Assembly (NCBI GenBank): GCA_008921705.1
Contig: VFFE01007917.1
Coordinates: 135,503 to 199,502, forward strand
DNA from: Burhinus oedicnemus
Taxonomy: Eukaryota > Chordata > Aves > Charadriiformes > Burhinidae
Direction of reading: 5' to 3'
DNA length: 64,000 nucleotides
Below are positions 1 to 12,100 of this stretch, piece after piece; the first letter of the stretch is position 1; each line of letters opens with the position of its first letter. The notes under the pieces are model-generated. The model was not told where the DNA came from, ran no database searches, and saw only the letters and a list, made by a program, of their open reading frames with translations. The translations under genes were made by a program, and so were the position numbers.

Positions 1-3000
1 GTTTTATGTCGTCTTGTGGAAAGGCCCGGATTAGTCTTTAGCACAGCTCTGCTAGACTTTAAGCCGTGTACAAGCTAAGGGCTGGGGGACTAAGGGAGGT
101 TGGAGAGGAGGTGGACATGTATTTTAGGGGGCAGAATCACCTAGGTTGAGTTATGCACTAGCCAGGCAATATCCCATAGTACCAGGCACGGTTAAAGAGA
201 CACCTCAACCCACAAAGACTTTACAGTCTAATACCAACCTACATTTAAATGTTGTTGTAGTTGTTATCTTTTTATAGGAAATTAATGGAGCAACCCAAAC
301 AAGTGTGTGCTAACCTCTTCTTTAAATAAGTAAACTAGTTTAGACTGTTTTAAATAGCGGATCTTGAGTTTTTGGCTGGTGCATCCAGCTGATGCTGAGC
401 TGGGGCTTGTCTTGTGCCCGGACACAAGCTCTTCCATGGACAGAGCTGGATCTAAAGAAGGACATGGTGTTTAGTGGGACCCCACGATACCTCTTAAAAA
501 TATCTGAAGTATCCTTTTGTTGGAGTTGACTCTGTAATGGGAAGACAGGGTCCCAAGTCTCAAATGTTTCTTGCTGATTTTTATAAATCAGTACAGTAGT
601 CAAGATATACAAACCACAGGAATGGCATAAAAATATGTTAAGTGCTCATTAAGCTGGACATAAATGAAATTAATTTGGAAATGGAGTTCCTGTCAGACTA
701 GGCTTCATGTCTTAAACCTTGCTCTCTGCATACATTATTCTGCCACTCTGAACTCTCCCTTCCATGGTTATTTCTTTAAAATGATGCCTGTACATGAGAA
801 GAGGCAGTGCTCGTCCTACAAGCAAACACACAAACAGAAATTCATAAAAGTACCTGGTAAGCATGCTCATCTCCAACTGTCTTAGAGGTGCAACTGAAGC
901 TTGTAACTCCTATTCCAGCCAGGTCCTTTTCTTTCCCATTATTTGATTTTTAAGGAATACAATAAAGGATAAAAATGACTTCTCTGTTTGTTTTATATAT
1001 TTAGTTTAGTTAGACCTATCTACATGGCACCCCTGTTCCTTACTGCTCAGCCATTTCCATCTTGCAGGCTTCCTGTCCATGGCTGTTGTGCAGGCAACTC
1101 TAACCAAAGCAAAGCAGATGCCTAGAACTACCCCCTTAAGCCACACAAGCGTAGTTGGAGGCTACCTGCTGTTACTCCCAAGGATGCCAGAGAACTGGTT
1201 AGGAAGACACCTTCGTAACCCTGCGGGCAGCAAAATCCAGGGGAAACCAAGCTTGTGAACCAGCAAAAGACACACAACATCTTTGCAAAGCTTCTGTGGA
1301 GAAACCACGGGGTTATTCCAGTAACAATGGCTGGCGCCAGGAATGGAAAAATCACTTGCTGGAGAGTTAAACTATCTCCTTGCCTTCTGCTGCGTGAACC
1401 AATGGCTCATCTCAGGCGTCTCATCCCTGACCGCTGGCTTAACCAAGGCAGGAAGCTAACAGGGGTTACCATGGCTGCGCCAGGTAGTAAAAATATATAT
1501 ATTAAGTTGATACATGTGTCTTTGCAGTATTGCTTACCTGAGTAAGTGAAAAAGGTTATTACATTCCCACGTGATGTGTTACAGGCTGGTAAAGCTGCTT
1601 TGGGTTGTACGTTACCCGCAAGTACAACGGTTCATTTCATAGCTAAAAGGTCGGATAAACTAAAACTCTAAAAAAAATCTTTTCTTGATACAAATGTCAC
1701 CGATTTTCTTTGGCCTCCTTTGAGTTTTCTGGACACTAAGCAGAATGAAAGCAAACACAAAATTGGAGTAACAGGGATCGAGCTCTAAGCTATATACATG
1801 CAGATTTCTATATATGTATGTATACATAAAGTTTGCAGTGTTGGCAAGTCAAGAATTTCTGTTTTCAGTGGAAAAGTTAATAAATATTAGCTCAATCCCA
1901 CTTTAAATAAAGATGGGAGATGTAAGGCAATTCAAAGATGGTATTTAGAAGTGTAAAGCAGATGAACTCTGGTGAAGACTATGTCTCATGCAGTAGATAT
2001 ACTACATCAAAAATGTGGTATTATTTCAATTGATTTCTTTTGCAATGATGTCGTATGACAAGAAATAGCTATCATAAAACAATACTAGCCTCAAAAGGAG
2101 GCAGTGCTGTTTCAGAAGTCAGTAATATCACTTTACTGGGCATCCAAAGTGAAAAAATAGATGCTGAAGCTAATAGTATTATTAGATATTAATGCCAGCT
2201 TAGCAGCAATGGAACTGCCTGCATTTGAGGAAGTCATATGGTAACAAATCTCCCTATAAAAATAATATTTTTTAAATTCTGTTTTTACAATACTTACAAC
2301 CGTTTTTAGTGAAAATTTGGACCAAAAGGAAGTATGTCCAAGCCGTAAACTTTTCACAGGCTATGATGAGCTATTGCCAGGGAAGATTGTCTCAAAATAA
2401 AGTATAATTGGATAATGAGAGAGCATTACATTGAAATGCCGGTAAACTGGGTACTTTTTCTGGGTGGAGGTTAGTTTTCTGGTTGGCAAACTTGACCAAT
2501 GTTCTCCCAGATGGACTGGCAGCCTGGAAACAGGTATTTCAGGCAGTGGCTTCCCAGGTGTCAATTTAGAAACCTCAGTGTTCAGTGCTATTTATTAACT
2601 AACAGTTTGCTTTACAAAGAAAAGTTTGCTTTTTAGCTTAAATGTATTAAAAACACAAAGACACCAGTTTGCTGAAATACTGATGTTAATTTTTTATTAT
2701 AATTCAGATTTTAGGAGGTGTGCTAGCTTGTGCCAACAGCGTGCTGTTAACTTGTGACTTCTAGCAGCTGTCCATAAAACACAGAACAGCTAATTCTGCG
2801 GAGTTTCATTTACCCATGCCGCGCATGGGGCTTTGTAACTTCAGTGTAGGCAGCGGTGTTTTCTGCTCCGTCCACAAAAGTCGGAGCAATAACAAGGTGG
2901 GAGGATTTCCTATACACTAATATATTTAGTCACAGAAGGATGTGTCCTCAGAGGTGGCAGTCACAGTCAGCTCTGCCTCAAAGGAAGAGGTTAGGTTGTA

Positions 3001-4415
3001 ATATCTTGAGCCTACTTTAAATTCTTAGTTAAACAGCAAATTGTTTTGAATGGTAAGGATTATTCAATGTGAGAAGTGCTTTCTATACCTCTGCAATGGT
3101 AACAGAGCCATCCAAATGCTATTTTGCAATATTTCCAGGCTGTCTTAACAATTACTAGCACTTTATTTTTTTAAATTGGTGTTTTGCCTGTGGGTTTAGG
3201 TGGCTGGTACTGTGCATTTCCCCATTTTGCAAGCCTGTAAAACAGAGGAATATGGAAAACTCCTACTCTGGATTTACATTCTGGACCTCCAGGCTTGTGT
3301 CCTACAATGTCTTACTGCTTGCACCATTCCCTAAGGAAGGGAGAAGCCCCAGTGACCTTACTAGGGATATTTGTCTGTGTAACATTGTACGATGATGAGC
3401 AGCAAAAGGTGAGCCTTCTCACCAGTAACCTGCAAACTCTTCACACCAACACCTGTGCCATAAAAATTCTTGCAAACATAGATATTAAAAATCGGAATCT
3501 TCCTAAAACGTAAGCTTTCTTTAGGTTACCCGTCTACCCTTTTTAATACAGCAACTTTAATATCCCTTGTCACATCCCTTGTCACAGCAAGAGACAAAGA
3601 ATACGCTTGTCAATAATTCTTTAAAAAAAGAAAGAGAGAAATCAACTTTAAGCTGTAATTACACCCCAAGTATCACAGCTAATTAAGGCTGTGCCCAAAG
3701 TGAAGCCAGGGCTGCAGCTGTGGCGAAGTGTAACATTGAATGCCGCCAGCTGTGGCCCATTACTGGCCCTCCCAGTAGTCAGGGAAAGAAAAGGAGTAAT
3801 TAGAGGAGTTTGGTAAAATGTAACTGGTACAGCATGGCTGGTTTTTACCTACTGCAATAATATGTAAGGTATCATCTTACCTTGGAATGGAATACACTGA
3901 TTAGTTTCCATTTGTTTACTTTTCAATGGTGTGTTTGGACTGTCTGCTTTAATAACTTTAATCAGTGGTAAAAGTCTGTAGGAATAAGGATCCTCTGCTA
4001 GGGGAATTATAAACATTTTATCAAGCTTGCAAATGTTGTTCCTGAAAGGTACCCAGAAATAAATGCCAGTTCTAGCCTCGTAAGAAGGCAGCAGGTTTGG
4101 CTATGTAACTTCTTGGTTTTTATTTATTTCTGTAATTCTTACTTTCTGTGGTGAGAGCTGTATTCAGTGTTAAAGGGTCTGTGTGTAGGCACCAGAGCCA
4201 GGCAACTTTAACAGGGTGAATTGAAGATTTTGCTCTAATTTCATGATGATGCTTATTTTTGTGGCTGTGGCTATGAAGTTCTGAATATGCTGAATTTGCA
4301 CTTGGAAATGGTACTTGTACCTTGTCAGGTTCTCAGGGCCAAACCTCTGCTTGGGTAGGGGTCTGCAGGTTGGTAACACACGCAGAAGTTCTGGTTGGAG
4401 CAGAAGATATTTCCT
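1..4415. other. Non-coding DNA, no gene recognised
   Basis: No open frame here resembles a known protein, and none has convincing flanking splice signals. The DNA is AT-rich and CpG-poor, with short TA-type microsatellite patches near 1,490 and 1,810. A 13-bp unit (ATCCCTTGTCAC-type) occurs twice in a row near 3,562-3,587. A CCCATGC/GCATGGG hairpin with a 3-base loop lies at 2,813-2,829. The stretch at about 3,640-3,800, rich in TAATTA and CAGCTG motifs, looks like a possible conserved element, but that is only an impression. The block could be intergenic or intronic. Confidence 0.6.
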
Positions 4416-4985
4416 AGGAATCATAGAATCAAACAGGTTGGAAGAGACCTCTAAGATCATTGAGTCCAACCATAAACTCAACACTGCCAAAACCACCACT
4501 AAACCATGTCCCTAAGCAGCACATCTGCCCACCTTTTAAATACCTCCAGGGATGGTGATTCAACCACTTCCCTGGGCAGCCTGTTCCAATGTTTGGTAAC
4601 CCTTTCTGTGAAGAAATTTTTCCTAATACCCATCCTAAACCTCCCCTGGTGCAACTTGAGGCCATTTCCTCGTGTCCTATCGCTTGTTACTTGGGAGAAG
4701 AGATCAACCCCCACCTTGCTACAACCTCCTTTCAGGTAGTTGTAGAGAGCAATAAGGTCTCCCCTCAGACTCCTTTTCTCCAGGCTAAACAACCCCAGTT
4801 CCCTCAGCCGCTCCTCATAAGGCTTCTGCTCTAGGCCCTTCACCAGCTTCATTGCCCTTCTCTGGACACGCTCCAGCACCTCAATGTCTTTCTTGTAGTG
4901 AGGGGCCCAAAACTGAACACAGTACTCACCAGTGCTGCGTGCAGGGGGACAGGATAGAGATGTCCCTGATTACCCTTGACTTCAG
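4416..4985 (-). mobile_element. CR1 LINE retrotransposon, 5'-truncated 3' end
   Basis: On the minus strand this reads as the 3' part of a chicken-repeat-1 (CR1) LINE. The last part of the reverse-transcriptase ORF is followed by a short 3' untranslated region with the usual 'gttggactcaatgatct' and 'gtctcttccaacc' phrases. It finishes with GATTCTATGATT, the CR1 3' signature, at about 4,418-4,430. The element is truncated at its 5' side, as most CR1 copies are. About 10 bases seem to be missing near 4,928 relative to the usual CR1 order. Family assignment is from memory of CR1 consensus features; the right boundary is uncertain by tens of bases. Confidence 0.93.
4499..4879 (-). pseudogene. CR1 ORF2 C-terminal fragment (reverse transcriptase tail)
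   Basis: This open frame of 126 codons encodes the extreme C-terminal tail of the CR1 ORF2 polyprotein, downstream of the polymerase core. In the family, ORF2 carries an endonuclease and a reverse transcriptase that copy the element RNA into DNA. Diagnostic runs seen are LERVQRRA near residue 2, [22 protein letters not shown] near residues 21-42 and [21 protein letters not shown] near 70-91. They are followed by WNRLPREVV and [10 protein letters not shown], and the frame stops after LLRDMV. No endonuclease or catalytic YxDD box is present, so it cannot act alone. The methionine start is only the first ATG in the fragment. The frame is still open, which suggests a fairly young insertion. Confidence 0.92.
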
Positions 4986-5255
4986 AGCACTAAAGAGCTC
5001 CTTCTGGCTCTTTAAAAAAAGTTTCTCTGTCTGCACTTCTCCAAGTGCAAATACTGATTTTTCAGCAAATGCTGTGCGAAACTGTAAGATATACACTGAG
5101 CAGCTTTCAAACCCAGCTCTGCATTAAACATGCCAACAAAATCACATTTTAAGTTTGCTCTGACCACTGGGGTGTTTTAGCTGTTGTTGGGACAGTGGAT
5201 CTTTGTTTCCAGCTCATTTTTGAGTGAGAATCTTAGGGATAATGTAAAGTTTTTT

Positions 5256-5385
5256 GATAGGAATGTGTTGATGGTAGAGAATTATGCTGGAAGTTTTCCT
5301 GTAGGAGTTTGCTGATAGTAGAATATTTTTGTGGAGATTTTCATGCAGGAATTTGTTGGTTGCATAGTCTTATTGTAAAAGGAAT
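5256..5385. repeat. Diverged tandem repeat, about 45-bp period, three units
   Basis: Units begin GATAGGAAT at 5,256, GTAGGAGTT at 5,301 and GCAGGAATT at 5,345. The spacing is therefore 45 and 44 bases. Each unit continues with a TTGATGGTAGA/CTGATAGTAGA/TTGGTTGCATAG block and, in the first two, a GGAAGTTTTCCT/GGAGATTTTCAT block. The third unit fades out. The units are well diverged, so this is an old minisatellite-like duplication. I do not know a named family for it. Confidence 0.55.
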
Positions 5386-6655
5386 GATGGGATTCAAGGT
5401 ACAGGATGGAAAGAGGGATGCTAATTTAGTATGAATTAATGAAAACTGGACACTTTGTAAGGTGCAGCATGGCTGGCAATGTTGAGGTTGGCTTCGCAGT
5501 GAAACTGGTGTGGAAAGTTAATGCAAAGTGGGCCAAGGAGGACTATGCCTAACTGATATGTTTCCTAGCATCTCAGATGGTTATAAGCTTGAACCTCAAA
5601 AAAATTGAAGACAATGTGAAATAATTGGAGAAAAATCTGGTCTTGAGCCATAGCTTCTATTAAACAATAGCAAATTCTTTTCTCTCTCTAGAGAAAACTT
5701 GAGTAGAAGTGGATCAACAGGGATAGATGGCATGAAATTGGTTAACTACTGTGAGGATTTATTATGGGAAATGATGGGCACCAACTTCTCTAACACGGCT
5801 GGTATTGCAACACCATAATTGCTACCAACACTGTGCTCCAGAGGATGCAGTTTAAGGTTCTTTAAGGCTCCTATTACTCAGGTGGGTTTCAGGTCATGGT
5901 AAAAAGGAACTAAATAAATGCTAGGAGCTCTTATTATAATCATAACTTTATTTATAATTGCTTTCTATTTGATTTTGAAGCGGTACATACTAATGATATG
6001 ATAAATACAGTGACAGCACTGTGTTAAAATATATTCATTTGTTGGAAAAAGTAAGGCTGTGGGTAAGGAGCCATGCAAAAGTTAGCTTCAGATAACAACA
6101 ACCTTTGGTAAAACTAGAAAACTTTCCTCTTATTTCACAATTGTGTCTGTAAAGGAGACAAAGAAGGTCCAATAGGCTCTTCAAAATTCAGAGCAGAGTG
6201 GGAAATGGTAATGTGAGGAAGTTAAGAATGTTTCATAGGGGAGTCCCGGTGCCCAGCACTGAGAATTTGGTTTTTTTTGTCTGTTTAACACAAAGCATCA
6301 GTAGTAACATTTATTATTTAGTGAAAATGAGGGGACAACATAAGATTTCCAGTTTTATCCAGCGACACTTTGTTCACTTTTCTCAGGATGCCAAATGTCT
6401 CTGTTACAGATGATGAGCTACAAGGTGAATAATTTGTATAAGAGTCAAGTAAAAGACATTTCTGTTAATATACATTCTTCCTCTATCTTCTTGATTACCG
6501 TTGCCACTTGTTGACATTCCTGATATTCTTGGAATAGTGGAGTTGAGTTTTCCCACATGTTTTTCCCAGTACGTTTGTTTGGTTTTTTTTTTAATGCTGT
6601 GCCCCATTTGTGTCTTTTCTTGTTTTTTAAATAATTAAAGTTGGCTATAACGGGA

Positions 6656-6708
6656 GTATTCAGACTCTGAATACTCCTCTGAAAGGACGCGGGTTTCTCC
6701 TTTCAGAG
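6656..6708. repeat. Two adjacent perfect inverted repeats (double hairpin)
   Basis: The first stem is GTATTCAG at 6,656-6,663 pairing with CTGAATAC at 6,667-6,674 across a 3-base loop. Two bases later, CTCTGAAAGGA at 6,677-6,687 pairs with TCCTTTCAGAG at 6,698-6,708 across a 10-base loop starting CGCGGG. Both stems are perfect. The halves share a CTCTGAA core, so they may come from one ancestral unit. It is too short for a usual pre-miRNA. It could be a cruciform-prone site, a protein-binding palindrome or chance. Confidence 0.75.
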
Positions 6709-8954
6709 TTCCCAGAAACATTAATGAATTCTGCCTACTCAAAATTTGTCAGCAGGGTACATAATAGAAATGCAACTTTTGAAACAAATTGAGTAATATA
6801 TTGGTTAAGAATGCATATTAACTATTTATTCTGTGTTGTAATCTCTTCAGAGGAGAAATAAGCGCATAAAACAGAAGTGCATCACATTTCCAAAGGCTTA
6901 TGGGGTGCTGTTAGTCTTGCTTCTTTTAATTATATTTTGAAAGATGTAACTTGTGTAGACAGTCTCCCTGACCCAAAGTGGTTTTAAAAATAGGTCGATC
7001 TTTGTGGCTGTAACATGTCAGGTTGATGAGAGCGCACTTGTTAAGAAAACAAATCTACTTTTAGGCATACAGATTAAAAAAATATGCTAACTACGCATTC
7101 CCAAATGACCTCATTAAAAGTTCTGCCCTTTAGATATGAGGAGAGGACTGTGGGTTACACTGCAAATTAAAGGCTCTACTTTGGAGGCAAATTTCTCTTT
7201 TTCCCTGAACTTTCAAGGAGAATGCCTAGCTTTGTGTTTCCTTTTACACATCTGAATGGCTGCCTGTTCCTACATGTGTGATTCGTTCTCCGGAGAAGAT
7301 GTCAGAGACATATTATTTGACTAACTCAATGGGAGTACGGCCAGATCATCTCGCTTCAGTCATCTGAACGGTAATATTTCATCAGGCAGACAGACCTTTG
7401 GCATGCAACTTGCAGTGCTTGAAAGAAGCAGGGAAGGGAGAAGAAAAACCCAAGCTGAACACTTTCCACCCTGCTTTCCTTGCTGGCGCTCTGCTAGGAG
7501 CAGCGCTCCGGGGAGCTTTTCCCCTGTCTGCTGTTTGTCATGGGGAAAAAAATCACAATAGGGTCTTGTTGAACGTGGTAAAGAGGAAGTTTTGTCATCT
7601 TGAAGAAATTTATTGGTTAACAGAAGTGTTTCCTATCAAGCTCTAGCATTGTGACATAACTGATCCATTACTGACGGAGACAGAGCAAACCACAAAATAT
7701 CCCTTCTGAGCTGAATTATGAGTCCGGTAGCGTGGGTCAGTGTTTCAGAGCAACACTACGAAAATGTAGTTAGGTGCCTTTTTCAATCTGTATTTTAATT
7801 TTTTTGTTGTTACGTTTGTGTTGGAGATGAGTTAACTTCTTAAATTTTACTTTCTTGGTTTCACAAGAGCAGGAGTTGACTGGAAGCCAAAGATTTTTGA
7901 GCAGCCCCATGAATTGGGACCTTCCAAACCCAAAAAGCTTCTCATTCTTAATTCCCTTCATTCTTTCAAAAATAATGCAGATATGTTCCCACTGGCAGCT
8001 TATAAACAGTGCAGAAAACCCACTCTTGAGTACCCAAATAGGATGACTTTAGAAATTTGGAGACACCTCACCACACGAAGCATCTTTTTTTTCTTCAAAT
8101 GTGTTCTACTAGGTAGGCTCAGGAAGCTATCTGAAATGGCAGTTCGGACCTCTTTTATGCTTAATTATCCTCTTACTTAGCTTAGTAAGAGTGTTTAGGT
8201 GATGGTGTGCAAACAGAGATGCAGGAATTAGCCGTGCAGGGACATGAGAAGATCTGGGACAATTTTGGCTTGCTTACCTGCAGGAGGTGCAGCATTTAGT
8301 TCATCTTCCAAGGGAGTGGAGCCTGCAAGAAGCTAAGTGCCATCCCATATTTTGGCTTTTTCTCACTCTCAGGCACTTAATGGCTTCATTAGCTGCTGCA
8401 GTCTTACCACAGCTGAGCAGATGCAGAATTACAGTACAGAAACCTAACAGGGAAACAAACTTTTAGCTAAACAGGACAATAGGGATTTTGTGAATTACTT
8501 TCTGAAAGAAGAGGCTGCTTGCTTGTTGCATAACACTTCCATCAGACGTGGTACAGTTCTGCAAATGTGGCTGCAGCAGCAGCTGCTTTGAATCTGCTGG
8601 TGCCGGTGGTCTGTAGCCTGTGGATTGTTGGCAGGACAGAGTACAACAGCTCTGCCCCCTCTGTCAGAACAACCGTATTAGCAGCCCTTAATCTGCAGGT
8701 GTTGGACACCATGGGAAGGCTCTTCTAGGAGTGGTACGTTCAGTCATGCTGGTGTGTATTTTCAGTATTCAAAAATATTCTGCATATTGCACCATGTCAT
8801 GTAGGGTCCAATAACCTTGTGTAGAGCTCCGCCTCTTCAAAACCTTACCTACCAGGTTAAGAACTTACCAGCTATTTGCAATGAGCTAATCCTTTGTGAA
8901 ATTGTCTCTTATGGTTTTTGGGAACTCCTACCAATGTCTGAAATGAATAGAAAT

Positions 8955-9125
8955 GCAGAATAATTCAGGTTTGAAGGAACCACTGGAAGTCATCTAAGAC
9001 TGGTTAGATCAGGCTGTTCAGAAGTTTGTCCACTGGAGTTTTGCACGTCTCCAAGGATGGAGATTCTGCAATCTGCTCCAGTGTTTGACCACCCTCGTGG
9101 TGAAAATAGTTTTCCTTATATCTAT
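8955..9125 (-). mobile_element. Eroded CR1 LINE 3' fragment
   Basis: The + strand keeps the antisense order of CR1 3' sequences. A 'cagaataattcaggtt' stretch corresponds to the usual 'agaatcattaaggttgg'. It is followed by 'gaaggaaccactggaagtcatct', 'ctccaaggatggagattctgcaa' phrases and 'cagtgtttgaccaccctc'. Many substitutions and small gaps show that it is much older than the copy at 4.4 kb. No coding frame survives. Confidence 0.75.
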
Positions 9126-12100
9126 TGTATATGTTATTATCTGTGGTCTTCTAAGGCCTGCCAAAGGCTATATCTCATCTTAATGCTGCAGTTTAACCGG
9201 ATCTGTAACAGTGAATGCAAAATATACTTGTGAATATCTTTGTATAACAACTGAAGTTGAAAGAGATACTTTTTTCCAGAGTCACATAGAAAAAGTTTTT
9301 CTTGTGTTTCTGATATTACTTGCAAACCTTGAAGCCCCCCTCACCCCTGAAAAAACAAAGCAAACATAAAACTGGATTGATCTTCTAAAGCAGGGGGACG
9401 ATGGGGTCCATCGCTGTGATTCCATGTAAGCAATTATCTTCAACACACTAGAGAGCTGTAAAAGCAGCGCGTGTGTTCCTCCTCCTGCTTTATCCTAAAA
9501 TACAGCCTGAGATAAGTGTGTGATGGCTCAAGGGCAAGAGCAGTTAATGGAGCTTTATTGTACGTTTCCCTTGGAGCTGAGAAATGACACATGGCAGGAG
9601 GAGTTTGACACTGCGCAGTTGCTGAAGATATACAGCTTTCCTTATTTATCCAGGCAAGAAAGTGACATTTTTTGATATGACCATTGTTTGGAATTCCAGC
9701 TATTTAAATAGAGATAGAAGATACAATGAGGTCATTAATATTTTTAAGATAACTTAAATTATGATGCAACTGTGCAGGCACATAACAGGAATTAAAGAGG
9801 AAGGGGAGGAAAAAAGTACTTGCAACCTTAGACTTCCCTCCAGCTTTTCCCAGATGAGTTCTGTATCAGACTGCTGGAACAGCTTCACCCCTGAAGCAGG
9901 ATACAGATATATGGAAAAAAAAGAAATACACTAAGCACAGGCTATTCAGAAGTTTGCCTGAGATATTTACTTCTAAAAATCTGGCGTTAATGTTACAAAT
10001 TTTCTTTACTTGTTTACCTGTTGCTACATCTGCAATTTAAGGTGATGGATATAAATTAAGAGACATAGGTATGAATACGTTACAATATTTAATTAGTAAG
10101 TTTGTAGTAGCATTAAATGTGAATATTTCCTGGACCTCCACAAACTCGACTCTCTCTCAAGTACTTTGTCTGCACGGGTGTGCTAATGCTCCAAACTTCC
10201 CTATTTATGGTTCTCCTAAATGTGGGAAAACAGACCTTCAGTTCCTGCCTACTATTAAAGTCAGAGCGCTACAGCTTTACAGCTATTTTTTCCCCTTCTG
10301 AGATGCCCCCTCTCTCTTTGTAGTGGGCTGTGGATCCCTTTCCCTGATGTTATTCTCACAGCCCAGGAAATGTCCCTGCTTTCCTCTGCAAGCTTACGTT
10401 TTCCTGTTGCCTAAAAAGATGATGTAGGGAAACTTCCAGCCCTGCTGTATGTAGTTTATCTATAGCCAACAGATGCTTAGGCCTGGGGGTGTAAATGGTA
10501 ATTTTCTTCTTTGTTCTAGTGAAGGATTGTTTCCTTAACTTTAAATAGCAGATACTTGCTCTATATTCATTGAAATAATGAAAAATGTATTTGTTAAGGT
10601 TTGTTTTTTGTTTTGTTTTTTGGGGTTTTTTTTTGGTAAAGTTCTTATTAGTCTGGTAAAATTTTTGAAATATTTTAATTAACTCTTCCCCCTTCACTCT
10701 TTGTTCTAATACTTGAACGGTAGTTGTCTTTTAGTCTTTGATATAATTGATTCTTTTGCATGAACTATATTATCCCCAGCCTTTGAAGTCAACAGAACTG
10801 GATACGTTACCCAAAATGAGAGTAGCAGGCTACTTGATGACAAGTTGCAGGGCTTACATCGGGAACTTCTAGGGAAAGGATACATATATGCAGTAATAGG
10901 ATATACGTAACCGCAGCCTGTAATCTGCCAGGTTGAATAGACAAGCCTAACAAGGCTGTAAGGAGTCCATGAAGTTTGGGATGTTTGCCTTATTCACAGT
11001 GAATTGTGCAGACTCATGAAGTGACGATGAAACACAACGCATGCCTTTGTCCTGGTTTCTCTGCTCCTTGCTTGTAAAAAATCTCACTTGCTTTTTCCCG
11101 TGGAGGTGGGGACAGGGAGCGAGAATGGCACCAGTTGCAAGGGCCACGACACCAGCATTAGCTCAGGGTGGACTTCATGGATGTCAGCCTGTAGAAAGGG
11201 TGCAGAGCTTGAACGGTGGAGAATGGCACAAAAGGGGACTGAAATGACCAGGGGACATGGCAGTGGCAGGTCTATAACCAAGTGATGTTCACAGCCTGTC
11301 TGTAAATGACCCCTGCACATCTCTGGCTTAGCAGATAGCCACAATTCTCACTGCTAAAATGTGTCCACCTCTCAATCAACTACTCTGTGAAACATTTTTC
11401 TGACTGCTCTGTAACAGAGACTCAATAAGCCATGTAACTGCTCCACTTCATCTGCATAAAGGCAGTTGGAAGCCATGTTAGCTGCCTTAATCTCCATGGG
11501 AGGGAATAGCTGAAGTGTTGACCTGAGCAGAGTTGCTTTCCTTCATCAAGTGCTTTGTGATTTCTGTTCCTTGGGAATTGGAAGGTGGCTGTCAGTGACA
11601 GCAGCTCTGCAGATGAGGAGTCTCAAACTATGGGCCAACCCCTGCCTTTTTCCTGCTCTTTTGCTATTGAAGTTAGAAGGACTCGTTCAAAGCATCATCA
11701 TGTGTCAACAGCACTGGGGACTCCAAAGAGTGGATGCATATCCCTTCTTGACATGACTCTCTTGGTTTAATTCCTGCACTATGCAGGATGGCAGGAACTG
11801 GAACTGAGGGAGATGTGGCTCACAGCTGTGCATCACCCCCATGTGAGCACAATCCCACGGGGGAAGCATTGCTGCAAGCTCCATCTCCTGCAGTATTTCA
11901 CCACTTACCAGGCAAGATTTACACAATTGCACAAAAGGGGATCACCAGCCCTCCTCCTTCCTTTCATACGTCTTGACTGTCATCGCCAGCTAGGGTGCTC
12001 ACAGCCACTTCACAAGCAATTGCTGCCATCACTACTGTTAAATAACTTGGGTTTGGGGTTTTTTTCATGCCTTTAAATGTGACTTTTGTAAAAAAGACTT

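Larger units (their letters stand above)
4986..8954. other. Non-coding DNA with local repeats
   Basis: I recognise no exon. The block holds a diverged three-unit tandem repeat (5,256-5,385), a pair of perfect hairpins (6,656-6,708) and otherwise unique AT-rich sequence. The small open frames have no recognisable domains and their composition matches their surroundings. Confidence 0.55.
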
